Shown piece by piece: positions 10,606 through 18,876 of a stretch of 64,000 nt of DNA (its first letter is position 1; the number at the start of each line of letters is the position of its first letter). Both the position numbers and the translations under genes were made by a program. The notes beneath the pieces are model-generated. The model had not been told where the DNA came from and ran no database searches. It saw nothing but the letters and a program-made list of their open reading frames with translations. Location of the stretch: contig NZ_JAAONY010000004.1 of assembly GCF_011602085.1 (NCBI RefSeq), positions 1 to 64,000 of the forward strand, written 5' to 3'. This stretch comes from Pseudoteredinibacter isoporae (lineage in GTDB: Bacteria > Pseudomonadota > Gammaproteobacteria > Pseudomonadales > Cellvibrionaceae).

Positions 10606-10797
10606 ATGTTAATTTTAACTCGCCGTATTGGTGAAACCTTGATGGTAGGTGACGATGTGACTGTCACTGTACTGGGTGTCAAGGGGAACCAGGTGCGAAT
10701 AGGTGTGAATGCACCCAAAGAGGTAGCGGTACACCGTGAAGAGATCTATCAAAGAATTCAGCGCGAAAAGCAGGAGCCCAACGGGAACGTATCCTAG
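10606..10797 (+). CDS. csrA: Carbon storage regulator CsrA/RsmA
   Basis: 63 residues, full length, starting [18 protein letters not shown] and containing [24 protein letters not shown], the conserved CsrA core with the RNA-contacting VAVHREEI strand. It is a homodimeric RNA-binding protein that controls translation and stability of target mRNAs at GGA motifs. The ribosome site AGGAGA is ideally placed and itself contains GGA. The order alaS-lysC-csrA-tRNA-Ser matches that of Pseudomonas rsmA. A candidate Csr-binding RNA lies 3.3 kb downstream. Confidence 0.98.
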   Translation: MLILTRRIGETLMVGDDVTVTVLGVKGNQVRIGVNAPKEVAVHREEIYQRIQREKQEPNGNVS

Positions 10798-10850
10798 GGT
10801 GTAGCCAAGCGCTTATACCTGGACATGGATACTGGGTGTAAAGATCTCTA

Positions 10851-10877
10851 CAAAAGCGGGATTGGATCCCGCTTTTG
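10851..10877 (+). terminator. csrA terminator hairpin
   Basis: A perfect 11-bp stem CAAAAGCGGGA / TCCCGCTTTTG with loop TTGGA. The T-run is inside the stem's 3' arm. Confidence 0.75.
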
Positions 10878-10943
10878 CATTTCTGGGCTTAAATTTTTTT
10901 AGAAAAAAATCAAAGTAAGTCTATGATTTTGTAAGGATTGTGG

Positions 10944-10949
10944 TATTAT
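10944..10949 (+). promoter_or_regulatory. -10 element of tRNA-Ser promoter
   Basis: TATTAT is followed by a GC-rich discriminator (GCCGCCCTCG) just before the tRNA, the usual arrangement of stringently controlled stable RNA promoters. No convincing -35 is seen. Confidence 0.45.
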
Positions 10950-10962
10950 GCCGCCCTCGTTT

Positions 10963-11053
10963 GGAGAGGTGGCCGAGTGGCCGAAGGCGCTCCCCTGCTA
11001 AGGGAGTATACCCTAATCCGGTATCGAGGGTTCGAATCCCTCCCTCTCCGCCA
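10963..11053 (+). tRNA. tRNA-Ser(GCU)
   Basis: 91 bases. The acceptor arms GGAGAGG and CCTCTCC pair fully, with discriminator G and an encoded CCA. The anticodon loop CTGCTAA lies between CTCCC and GGGAG, giving anticodon GCU at 10997-10999. A long variable arm (class II) is present, and the T loop reads GGTTCGAATCC. Confidence 0.97.
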
Positions 11054-11061
11054 TCATACAT

Positions 11062-11095
11062 AAAGCCCTAGCGTGAAAGCGCTGGGGCTTTTTTG
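11062..11095 (+). terminator. tRNA-Ser terminator
   Basis: Stem AAGCCCTAGCG / CGCTGGGGCTT with one G-U pair and a short TGAAAG loop, followed by TTTT. Confidence 0.85.
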
Positions 11096-11209
11096 TATGT
11101 GTAGAATGTGTTTGCTGGATGTATATAGAATGAGCAGTTCGCTGGGGAATCGGCCTGCAATGCAAAGGCGCTGAATCGAGCGACAGGAATAGCCCATATA
11201 AAGCCTCAA

Positions 11210-12487
11210 TCAAATCCCTTTTGGTAACACCAAAATCGCCCGTAAGTCATTCACATTGGTATACGTCGGCCCGCTCACGAGTAAGCCGCCAAAGCGCTCA
11301 AAAAAGCCATAGCTATCATTGTTTGACAGATAGCACTCTGCCTCGGTTTTCTTCTGAATCAGCGTCTGAGGGCCAATGAAGGCGCCTGCATTGTCACCAC
11401 TGCCATCGATGCCATCTGTATCAGCAGCCAAGCCATAAATTCCTCTTTCACCGTTCAGCGCTAAGGCCAAAGCAAGGGCGTATTCGGTATTGGGGCCGCC
11501 GCGGCCATTGCCTTGAACATTTACGGTTGCTTCGCCGCCCGACAAAATAAGCTGAGTTTTTTCAGGATTGCTGGCAGCGATTTTCAACGCCATCTGCGCA
11601 TGTTCTTCAGCAAGTTTCCGGGCATCATCTTCCAATTCTGAACCCAGATAATGCAACTCGATATTCGGGTGCTCGCCTTGTAGTGCACGAATCAGTGTTG
11701 CGAAGGCCTGGGTGGGACTCAATAAAATATCAAAGTGATTTTCGTCGAAACATGAATCCCCGGGCTTGGGAGTCTCGTTTTGTGTATGGGATAAATATTT
11801 GGCGATGCTATCCGGTGGAGTGATGTTAAAGTGTTGCAATATGTCCAAAGCGTGAGCTTGGTAGCTTGGGTCGGCAACGGTTGGACCGGAGGCAATAACA
11901 TCCGCTTTATCTCCGGCGACATCCGATACGGCATAACAATTAACCCTGGCGGGGTAGGCGAGTTTAGCAAGCTGCCCGCCCTTTACACTGGAAATGTGTT
12001 TGCGCACGCAGTTAATGTCTTCGATATTGGCGCCGCTCAGTAGGAGCGCCTGGCAAACTTTTCGTTTTTCCTCGGGCTCGATACCTTCAGCGGGGTAACT
12101 GAGCAAAGCCGAGCCGCCACCGGAAAGCAAGCAGATTAATTGATCGCCTTTTTCCAAACCTTGCACAGCTTTCATAATATTCTCTGCGGCGGTTAATGAG
12201 CTTTGGTCGGGAAGAGGGTGTGCGGCAAAAAAAGTTTCAAAATGCTGGCAGTTGTGTTGCTCTCCATGACGACACAGTAACAATCCTCTTGCAGGAAATT
12301 TGCCGTCAAAGCGGTTTAACAATTGCATTTCACAGGCTTCTGCCAATTGAACAGCGGCTTTACCAATTGCCAGAATAAGTGTATTACCATGATTGGAAAT
12401 CGGAAGTTCCGGCAAGCAATGCTGAAGCTGGCAACCCTGAATAAAGTCACGGAACAGGGATTCCAGAAAAACGTCGGGTTTGTCCAT
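11210..12487 (-). CDS. Glycerate 2-kinase (GckA/TtuD, MOFRL family)
   Basis: About 425 residues. The N-terminal DUF4147 domain shows LICLLSGGGSALL and NCVRKHISSVKGGQLA. The C-terminal MOFRL domain shows LILSGGEATVNVQGNGRGG and LAADTDGIDGSGDNAGAF. The family phosphorylates D-glycerate (or hydroxypyruvate-derived glycerate) with ATP to 2-phosphoglycerate. The longest frame begins at a GTG at 12529, 3 bases after the upstream gene's stop. The ATG at 12487 gives the usual family N-terminus (MDKPDVFLESLF) and is preferred, though neither has a clear ribosome site. It is probably co-transcribed with the hydroxylase gene above it. Confidence 0.85.
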   Translation of the reverse strand: MDKPDVFLESLFRDFIQGCQLQHCLPELPISNHGNTLILAIGKAAVQLAEACEMQLLNRFDGKFPARGLLLCRHGEQHNCQHFETFFAAHPLPDQSSLTAAENIMKAVQGLEKGDQLICLLSGGGSALLSYPAEGIEPEEKRKVCQALLLSGANIEDINCVRKHISSVKGGQLAKLAYPARVNCYAVSDVAGDKADVIASGPTVADPSYQAHALDILQHFNITPPDSIAKYLSHTQNETPKPGDSCFDENHFDILLSPTQAFATLIRALQGEHPNIELHYLGSELEDDARKLAEEHAQMALKIAASNPEKTQLILSGGEATVNVQGNGRGGPNTEYALALALALNGERGIYGLAADTDGIDGSGDNAGAFIGPQTLIQKKTEAECYLSNNDSYGFFERFGGLLVSGPTYTNVNDLRAILVLPKGI

Positions 12488-12532
12488 AGCTGCAAATACA
12501 ATGGCATTAGTAGATCGCCAATGTATCACAGT

Positions 12533-13747
12533 TTACAAAAAACGTTGCTGTTGCGCGCTGCGGGTTAAACGATGGCTTATCAAGCGTTTAAATGGGCTAA
12601 AGCGGGAGGCAAAGCTCAATGCGGCTTTGCGCAGTACTTTCGCGCCAGGGCTGTCATCGTTGAAAAGTTTCACAATCAGGTTGGTCGCCTCATATATCGG
12701 TTTTGCCATTAACTGATGCTCAAGGGCGTAGGGTTTTAGCACAAGTGTGTGGGCGATATCCCTGTTCTGTTTTCGGGCACGCATTATATGTTTGGACAGT
12801 GCCTGAGCAGAATGGAGGCCCAGATTGAATCCATGTGCTGTAACTGGGTGCATACCCACCGCGGCGTCTCCAATTAAAGCAAAGCCAGGGGCGACAAAGT
12901 GATCAGCATAGCAACCCACCAAGGGATAGCTGTAACGCTCTGAAATCAGCTCCATATTCCCGAGGCGCCCATCAAGCATGTTCTTGGCGGTCTGCACGAA
13001 CGTATGGTCGTCGAGTTGCTGAAGATCGTGGGCTATTGCCGAATTGACGGTAATGACAATGGAGGATTCATTCGGGCTCAAAGGCAAAATGGCGCAAGTG
13101 TGCCCGTAGTGAAAGCATTCTTGGGCCGTATGTTGGTGATCCACTTGATGCCGCATATTACAGACTATCATTGTGCGACCGTAATCTTTCATTTTGGCAC
13201 CAATGCCCATCATTTTTCGGGTGTTGGAAAAACGACTGTCGGCGGCAACCAGCAGGCGGCAACTCAGAGCCTTTTGTTCCGATAGCGTTAATTGTGTGCC
13301 TTGGGTTTGTGGAACAATGGATTGCAGTTCAGTGTTATCGAGTATGGAAATATTATCGGCCTGTTTGGCTTGTTCAAAAAGGCTCTTACGCAAACGATGG
13401 TTGGCAACTAAATAACCCAGCGGTTTTCCAGAGCGCTGTTGATCTTTGAATTCCAGGGCGAGTGTAGAGCGACCATTTTCAACCCTGGCTTCTTGCAAGG
13501 GGTGAATGTGTGTTTTGTCAATTCGCGACCAGGCGCCTATGTTCTGAAGCAGTTCTCTGGAGGCATGGTTTAGCGCGATGTCCCGACCATCCATTTGAGG
13601 TTGTGCGAGTTGTGCCTGGCTTTGAGTATCAATCAGTGTGATCTGTAATCCAGAGTCAGCAAGCATGCAAGCGAGACTCAGGCCTGCAGGCCCAGCACCC
13701 ACAATAGCAATATCGGTTTGCGGTATGACTGGGTGTGCTTTGTTCAT
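12533..13747 (-). CDS. ubiM: FAD-dependent hydroxylase, UbiH/UbiM type
   Basis: 404 residues with the N-terminal dinucleotide motif IAIVGAGPAGLSLACML, a central DGRDIALNHASRELLQNIGAW segment, and the FAD motif GDAAVGMHPVTAHGFNLGL near residue 290. These fit class A flavin monooxygenases of ubiquinone biosynthesis, and the motif set looks closest to UbiM rather than UbiH or UbiF. Expected reaction: ring hydroxylation of a ubiquinone precursor at the membrane. The exact ring position is inference. It is followed by the glycerate kinase gene with almost no gap. Confidence 0.78.
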   Translation of the reverse strand: MNKAHPVIPQTDIAIVGAGPAGLSLACMLADSGLQITLIDTQSQAQLAQPQMDGRDIALNHASRELLQNIGAWSRIDKTHIHPLQEARVENGRSTLALEFKDQQRSGKPLGYLVANHRLRKSLFEQAKQADNISILDNTELQSIVPQTQGTQLTLSEQKALSCRLLVAADSRFSNTRKMMGIGAKMKDYGRTMIVCNMRHQVDHQHTAQECFHYGHTCAILPLSPNESSIVITVNSAIAHDLQQLDDHTFVQTAKNMLDGRLGNMELISERYSYPLVGCYADHFVAPGFALIGDAAVGMHPVTAHGFNLGLHSAQALSKHIMRARKQNRDIAHTLVLKPYALEHQLMAKPIYEATNLIVKLFNDDSPGAKVLRKAALSFASRFSPFKRLISHRLTRSAQQQRFL

Positions 13748-13969
13748 GCCTGGTTTCCTGAACGGTATACGGTATTGTTGGAGACCGTATCACAGTGAGT
13801 TGTACCGGAAGCTGACCAGAATCAATAAAGGTGGTTGCTTGTTTTATCGAAAAGGGGTGTTGAAGAAAGATCTTGAAGAGAGGCGCTGAAGAAGAGCTCT
13901 CAAAAAGCTTATGAAGCTGGGGTGATTGAATTAAGAATGCTGTGATTGACGTGTTTGGCTGATAAGGAT

Positions 13970-14153
13970 AAATGAAGTGGGCCAGCGAGTGCTGGCCCGA
14001 ATCCCTTCCCTAAAACCCGGTCGATTCCTAATCCTTGACCGTTATGATCTTCCCTGTGTCCTTTCCTTGTGAGCGCTTCCTTTAACCCTGCCTGGTTGTC
14101 CTTGGGCTTCCCAGCCACATCTGCGTGCTAGCGTCACTGCCGGCTGCAAACGC
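13970..14153 (-). ncRNA. Candidate CsrA/RsmA-titrating small RNA (CsrB/RsmZ-like)
   Basis: Seen on the minus strand: a promoter-like pair, then about 180 bases holding ten GGA triplets (chance expectation about three), then a strong GC stem-loop. The GGA motifs occur as AAGGA, AGGGA and TAGGA. One lies in the loop of a GGCT-GGGA-AGCC hairpin (14105-14116); two lie in the loop of a CGGTC...GACCG hairpin (14018-14041). Known: RNAs of the CsrB, RsmY and RsmZ group sequester CsrA through repeated GGA loops and need not share sequence. The inference is supported by the layout only; no homologue is recognised. A 69-codon ORF covers part of it but does not look like a protein. Confidence 0.5.
13979..13998 (-). 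terminator. Terminator of candidate sRNA
   Basis: A perfect 8-bp stem GGGCCAGC / GCTGGCCC with a 4-base loop. In the minus direction it is followed by ACTTCATTT. Confidence 0.6.
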
Positions 14154-14159
14154 ATGTGA

Positions 14160-14189
14160 ATTGTAGGGGTTTGGGGCGAGTTGATGCAA
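14160..14189 (-). promoter_or_regulatory. Promoter of candidate sRNA
   Basis: On the minus strand: -35 TTGCAT (14184-14189), 18-base spacer, -10 TACAAT (14160-14165), predicted start near 14153. A 6-3-6 perfect palindrome CGCTAG-TCT-CTAGCG at 14201-14215 is centred about 55 bases upstream of the start. That is roughly where GacA/UvrY sites sit, but the sequence is not the GacA consensus. Confidence 0.5.
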
Positions 14190-14274
14190 GCGTCACTGGT
14201 CGCTAGAGACTAGCGAAAACGAATGGTTTTTAGGTGGGCAAGTTTAATAAAAAAGAACCAGTTTTGTGGCGGGT

Positions 14275-14505
14275 CTAGTGCAAGGTTCGTTTTTGATCGG
14301 AAGTGGAGCCTTTATGTTGGGCTTGATTTACGGCCTCGGCTTTGGGGGGAACGGCAGGCTTAGCTGATGATTGTGCCAAGTGTTGATTTTGATCGAGGCT
14401 CAGTTTTAGTCGGCGTACCAAGCCATTCATCACTTCAAGGGTTTGAGCAAGTTGGTCCAAAGCCATCAGTGTGGCTTCGCGTTGACTGTTTTTGTCGTTG
14501 CTCAT
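14275..14505 (-). CDS. Hypothetical protein, 76 residues
   Basis: Not recognised. The first 45 residues look helical and amphipathic (LMALDQLAQTLEVMNGLVRRLK); the tail is polar and rich in Ala, Pro and Lys. No signal peptide or membrane segment is seen. The start ATG at 14505 has AAGGAC 5 bases upstream, which supports translation. It follows nrdB on the same strand but lies beyond nrdB's terminator. Confidence 0.6.
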   Translation of the reverse strand: MSNDKNSQREATLMALDQLAQTLEVMNGLVRRLKLSLDQNQHLAQSSAKPAVPPKAEAVNQAQHKGSTSDQKRTLH

Positions 14506-14542
14506 GAGAAGTCCTTGCTTGGTCAGCAGTAATCACAAAAGA

Positions 14543-14576
14543 ATAAAAAGCGGCTCAACCTGTTCGCTGAGCCACT
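14543..14576 (-). terminator. nrdB terminator
   Basis: Minus-strand stem GTGGCTCA / TGAGCCGC (one G-U pair) with a 10-base loop, followed by TTTTTATTC. It begins about 12 bases after the nrdB stop. Confidence 0.8.
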
Positions 14577-14586
14577 GTTCGGTTCA

Positions 14587-15810
14587 TTAATCCCAGGAGA
14601 GGGCACCAGCTTGCTGGTATTCAGTGACCTTGGTTTCAAAGAAGTTTTTCTCTTTGCGCAGGTCCATGATTTCACTCATCCATGGGAATGGGTTTTCAAT
14701 GCCTTTCCACAGTTCTTTCAGGCCCAGCTGGGTCAAACGGCGATTGCCAATAAACTTCAGATATTGCTCGATCATATTGGCGTTCATGCCCAATACGCCG
14801 CGAGGAATCATATCGCGGGCGAATTCGCATTCCAGCATTACCGCTTCCGCAATCAGGCGAGTGGTGATGTCTTGCATTTCTTGATCCCACAAATGCGGGT
14901 TTTCAATTTTGATTTGGTTGATCAAGTCGATACCGAAGTTCAAGTGCATGGATTCATCGCGCAGGATGTACTGGAACTGCTCGGCAACACCGGTCATTTT
15001 GTTTTGACGGCCCATCTGCAGAATCGCTGCGAAACCGCAGTAGAAGAAAATACCTTCAGCACCAACGTAGTAGCTGATCAGGTTTTTCAAAAACTCTTTA
15101 TCCGCTTCCGGTGTGCCAGTGACAAACTCGGGTTTGTTAATCACTTCGGTGTGCTTCAGGCTCCAGGCCGCTTTACGGGCAACAGAAGGTTGCTCGCGAT
15201 ACATGTTCCAGATTTCACCATCATCCATTGCCAGGGACTCAATACAGTACTGGTAGGCGTGGGCGTGGATCAGTTCTTCACGGAACTGCAGACCGATGTA
15301 AAAACGACACTCAGGTGCGGTGATATGCTTGTAAATAGACAGCAACAGATTGTTCGCAACAACCGTATCTGCGGTTGCAAAATAACCCAGGCCCATTTTA
15401 ACAATGCGGCGCTCATCTTCACTCAAGCCGTTTGGATCTTTCCATAAGGCCAGGTCGGCCGCCATGGAAATTTCCTGTGGCATCCAGTGGTTTTGTGAGC
15501 CGTCGAGGTATTTCTGCCAAGCCCAATCGTATTTGATGGGAACAACCTGATTTACATCGCTGGTGGCGTTAATGATGCGCTTGTCTTCAGCGCGCACACG
15601 AGCACCCGTCATTTCCAGATCTTCCAGGCCTGCGGTAATTTCTGCAGCATCAAGATCGACACCGTTAAAAATATCGCTGGCTGCTGGAACCGTGTTACCA
15701 GCAGGGGGTTCAGTAACCGCAGGTGCTGCGGGACTGGGCGCCGCTGGTGCGGCTACGGTTGGATTAGTTGGCGTGTTGGCGTCTTCGCTGTATTCATCCC
15801 AACTTAACAT
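14587..15810 (-). CDS. nrdB: Ribonucleotide reductase class Ia, beta subunit
   Basis: 407 residues. The diiron and radical site is intact: DLALWKD, then EELIHAHAY, which keeps the E-x2-H pair and the radical tyrosine four residues after the histidine, and RDESMHLNFG. Residues 10-45 form a Pro/Ala-rich linker absent from the E. coli protein, similar to the longer Pseudomonas type. It supplies the tyrosyl radical to NrdA for reduction of ribonucleoside diphosphates. It lies 183 bases after nrdA with a strong hairpin and its own likely promoter between them. Confidence 0.97.
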   Translation of the reverse strand: MLSWDEYSEDANTPTNPTVAAPAAPSPAAPAVTEPPAGNTVPAASDIFNGVDLDAAEITAGLEDLEMTGARVRAEDKRIINATSDVNQVVPIKYDWAWQKYLDGSQNHWMPQEISMAADLALWKDPNGLSEDERRIVKMGLGYFATADTVVANNLLLSIYKHITAPECRFYIGLQFREELIHAHAYQYCIESLAMDDGEIWNMYREQPSVARKAAWSLKHTEVINKPEFVTGTPEADKEFLKNLISYYVGAEGIFFYCGFAAILQMGRQNKMTGVAEQFQYILRDESMHLNFGIDLINQIKIENPHLWDQEMQDITTRLIAEAVMLECEFARDMIPRGVLGMNANMIEQYLKFIGNRRLTQLGLKELWKGIENPFPWMSEIMDLRKEKNFFETKVTEYQQAGALSWD

Positions 15811-15865
15811 AGAGTGATCCTTTAATGCTTGAATGTGCTCATGTGGTCTTGTAAATGCGATCTTT

Positions 15866-15895
15866 TATATAGCGCTTGAGCTCGAAATCATCCAA
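15866..15895 (-). promoter_or_regulatory. Probable separate nrdB promoter
   Basis: Minus strand: -35 TTGGAT (15890-15895), 18-base spacer, -10 TATATA (15866-15871). It lies about 55 bases before the nrdB start. A CAATGAT-G-ATCATTG palindrome lies just upstream. Confidence 0.4.
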
Positions 15896-15947
15896 TGATC
15901 ATCATTGTTTCTTTTGAACACAATGATCGCTGCGCTTGAAAGGTCTT

Positions 15948-15973
15948 GGGTAGGGGCCTTGCGGCCCCTACCC
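15948..15973 (-). promoter_or_regulatory. Intercistronic hairpin between nrdA and nrdB
   Basis: A perfect 11-bp stem GGGTAGGGGCC / GGCCCCTACCC, with loop GCAA on the transcribed strand (a GNRA tetraloop). No T-run follows, so it may be a pause, attenuator or mRNA 3'-end stabiliser rather than a full terminator. Confidence 0.7.
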
Positions 15974-15993
15974 AGACGCTCTCCCCCAAAACT

Positions 15994-18876
15994 TTACTGG
16001 CAAGCCTCGCAATCCGGATCGTCCAGAGAGCAGGCTTTGGGTACTTCAGCGGGGCCGGCGGCCGCCGCTGGTTCCGCTACTGCGGCAGATACCGCATTCA
16101 TGGTGCCGGTGTCGATGGTTGACTTCTCAGCACTGGTTGCGGCCAGGGCACGCAAGTAATAGGTGGTCTTCAAACCGCTGAACCAAGCCATGCGGTATGT
16201 GATATCAAGTTTTTTACCATTCGCTTCGGCGATGTACAGGTTCAAGCTTTGAGCCTGATCGATCCATTTCTGGCGACGGCTTGCTGCTTCAACAATCCAG
16301 CGAGGTTCAACTTCAAATGCAGTAGCGTACTTGGCTTTCAGGTCGGCCGGAATGCGGTCGATCTTTTGTACAGAACCTTCGTAGTATTTCAGGTCATTGG
16401 TCATTACCTGATCCCACAGGCCGCGTTCTTTCAGTTCACGCACCAGAAATGGGTTTACAACAGTAAACTCACCGGACAGGTTCGATTTCACGTACAGGTT
16501 TTGATACGTTGGCTCGATGGACTGAGATACGCCAGTAATGTTGGCAATTGTCGCAGTCGGTGCGATGGCCATAACGTTGGAGTTACGCATGCCTTGCGCT
16601 TTGATTTTCTGACGCAGGCTGTCCCAGTCCAGAGTCTGACTGCGATCCATTTGAAGATACTTTTCACCACGCTGCTGGGCCAGCAGTTCGATGGAGTCGA
16701 TTGGCAAAGTACCCTGGCTCCACAGGGAGCCGTCAAAGGTGGAATAGGCACCGCGCTCGGTGGCCAGATCACTGGATGCAGAAATAGCGAAGTAGCTGAT
16801 CGCTTCCATGGAGCGGTCGGCAAATTCAACCGCTTCTTTTGAACCGTAGGCAATGTTTTGCTTGTACAGCGCATCCTGGAAACCCATCAGGCCCAGACCA
16901 ACAGGGCGATGACGCATGTTGGAAGTTCTGGCGGTTTCCACAGAGTAGTAGTTAATGTCGATCACGTTATCCAGCATGCGAACAGCGGTATCGATGGTGC
17001 TCTTCAGCTTGTCGGTATCCAGTTTGCCGTCAACAATGTGTTGTGCCAGGTTCACTGAACCCAGATTACAAACGGCAATCTCTTCGTTGGGCTTGGTGTT
17101 CAGAGTGATCTCTGTACACAGGTTGGAAGAGTGCACGACGCCAGCGTGTTGCTGAGGGCTGCGCAGGTTGCAGCTATCTTTAAAGGTGATCCATGGGTGG
17201 CCGGTTTCAAACAGCATGCCCAGCATCTTGCGCCACAGGTCTTCGGCTTTTACTTTGCGGAACAGTTTTATGTCACCGCGCTCAGCCATGGCTTCGTATT
17301 CGGTGTAGCGTTCTTCAAAGGCGGTGCCATAAATGTCGTGCAGGTCTGGTACATCGTTTGGTGAGAACAGTGTCCACTCCTGGCCTTCAAACACACGCTT
17401 CATAAACAGGTCAGGAACCCAGTTCGCAGTGTTCATGTCATGGGTACGACGACGGTCGTCACCCGTGTTCTTGCGCAGCTCAACAAACTCTTCGATGTCC
17501 AGGTGCCAGGTTTCCAGATAGGCGCACACCGCACCTTTACGCTTACCGCCCTGATTTACTGCAACGGCGGTATCGTTGGCTACTTTCAGGAACGGTACAA
17601 CGCCCTGGGACTTACCATTGGTGCCTTTAATGTAGGCACCCAGTGAGCGTACAGGTGTCCAATCGTTACCCAGGCCGCCTGCCCATTTGGACAGCATGGC
17701 GTTGTCCTGCATGGCGCCATAAATACCGTGCAGGTCATCCGGCACAGAGGTCAGGTAGCAAGATGACAGCTGAGGACGCAAGGTGCCTGCATTAAACAGG
17801 GTGGGTGTAGAACTCATGTAGTCAAAAGAAGACAGCAAGCGATAGAACTCGATAGCACGCTCGTTTTTGTTTTCTTCTTCAACAGCCAGACCCATTGCAA
17901 CACGCATGAAGAAAATCTGTGGCAGTTCAATGCGAGTGCCTTCAGTGTGAATAAAGTAGCGGTCGTACAGGGTTTGCAAGCCCAGGTAGGTAAATTGGGC
18001 GTCACGGCTTGCATCCAGTGCCTGACCCAGTTGCTGCAAATCAAAGTCACGCAAAACCGGTGACAGCAGGTCCAGCTCGATACCTTTTTCGATGTAGGCG
18101 GGCAGGGCTTTGGCATACAGATCGGCCATATCGGCTTGGGTGGCGGATTCGGCCACATTCAGGTAAGACAAAGCTTCACTGCGCAGCTTGTCCAGCAACA
18201 GGCGAGCCGTGGCGTAGCTGTAATTGGGCTCCTGTTCTACCAGGGTGCGAGCGGTAATCACCAGAGAAGTATTGACGTCTTCCAGGGAAACACCGTCGTA
18301 CAGGTTGCGCATGGCCTCATCTAGAATGACTTTAGGCTCTACTTCTTCCAGGCCCGCGCATGCGTCATTAACGATGGTGCGGATGCGTGCAATATTCAAA
18401 GACTCGCTTTCGCCTTTGGCATTAAGTACACGAATAGCCGGGTAATCGGGATCAGCTTCCGGCTCAGATTTGTCGCCACGCAAACGGGCGTGCTCTTCGC
18501 GGTACAGTACGTAGTCACGGGCAACTTTTTGTTCACCGGAACGCATCAGGGCCAACTCGACTTGATCCTGAATATCTTCAATATGAATAGTGCCGCCAGA
18601 AGGCATGCGACGTTTGAAGGTCGCGCTGACCTGATGGGTCAAGCTCGAAACGGTTTCATGGATTCGCGAAGAAGCGGCAGCGGTGCCACCTTCAACAGCC
18701 AGGAAAGCTTTGGTCATAGCGACAGCGATCTTGCTGTCATCATAGGGCACTACGGTACCGTTACGTTTAATGACCCGCAATTGTCCCGGTGCCGTTGCCG
18801 AAACGGTTGCGCTGCTCGGCTCAGCAGGTGCCGGAGCGGCTTGGCTGGATTCATTCACTGAAGTGTCAGTTTGCAT
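15994..18876 (-). CDS. nrdA: Ribonucleotide reductase class Ia, alpha subunit
   Basis: 960 residues, longer than E. coli NrdA (761) and like the P. aeruginosa form. After a 30-residue Ala/Pro-rich tail come two ATP-cone regions: LRVIKRNGTVVPYDDSKI near residue 33, and a second, weaker one from about residue 147. Active-site residues are present: SSCYLT and VCNLGSVNL (redox cysteines), NLCTE (radical cysteine and glutamate), the TTYYLRA tyrosine pair, and a C-terminal CEAC redox pair. It reduces ribonucleotides for DNA synthesis, with NrdB. The gene has about 1 kb of non-coding DNA upstream. Confidence 0.97.
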   Translation of the reverse strand: MQTDTSVNESSQAAPAPAEPSSATVSATAPGQLRVIKRNGTVVPYDDSKIAVAMTKAFLAVEGGTAAASSRIHETVSSLTHQVSATFKRRMPSGGTIHIEDIQDQVELALMRSGEQKVARDYVLYREEHARLRGDKSEPEADPDYPAIRVLNAKGESESLNIARIRTIVNDACAGLEEVEPKVILDEAMRNLYDGVSLEDVNTSLVITARTLVEQEPNYSYATARLLLDKLRSEALSYLNVAESATQADMADLYAKALPAYIEKGIELDLLSPVLRDFDLQQLGQALDASRDAQFTYLGLQTLYDRYFIHTEGTRIELPQIFFMRVAMGLAVEEENKNERAIEFYRLLSSFDYMSSTPTLFNAGTLRPQLSSCYLTSVPDDLHGIYGAMQDNAMLSKWAGGLGNDWTPVRSLGAYIKGTNGKSQGVVPFLKVANDTAVAVNQGGKRKGAVCAYLETWHLDIEEFVELRKNTGDDRRRTHDMNTANWVPDLFMKRVFEGQEWTLFSPNDVPDLHDIYGTAFEERYTEYEAMAERGDIKLFRKVKAEDLWRKMLGMLFETGHPWITFKDSCNLRSPQQHAGVVHSSNLCTEITLNTKPNEEIAVCNLGSVNLAQHIVDGKLDTDKLKSTIDTAVRMLDNVIDINYYSVETARTSNMRHRPVGLGLMGFQDALYKQNIAYGSKEAVEFADRSMEAISYFAISASSDLATERGAYSTFDGSLWSQGTLPIDSIELLAQQRGEKYLQMDRSQTLDWDSLRQKIKAQGMRNSNVMAIAPTATIANITGVSQSIEPTYQNLYVKSNLSGEFTVVNPFLVRELKERGLWDQVMTNDLKYYEGSVQKIDRIPADLKAKYATAFEVEPRWIVEAASRRQKWIDQAQSLNLYIAEANGKKLDITYRMAWFSGLKTTYYLRALAATSAEKSTIDTGTMNAVSAAVAEPAAAAGPAEVPKACSLDDPDCEACQ

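Noticed and set aside
11013-11213. Minus-strand 66-codon ORF ending EREGFEPSIPD
   Set aside because: It is antisense to the tRNA-Ser; this peptide ending is a well-known false gene made by reading tRNA sequence.
13909-14118. Minus-strand 69-codon ORF starting MAGKPKDNQAG
   Set aside because: It overlaps the candidate small RNA, has no ribosome site and no protein-like pattern.
14611-15447. Plus-strand 278-codon ORF inside nrdB
   Set aside because: Antisense shadow of nrdB, which carries all its catalytic residues.
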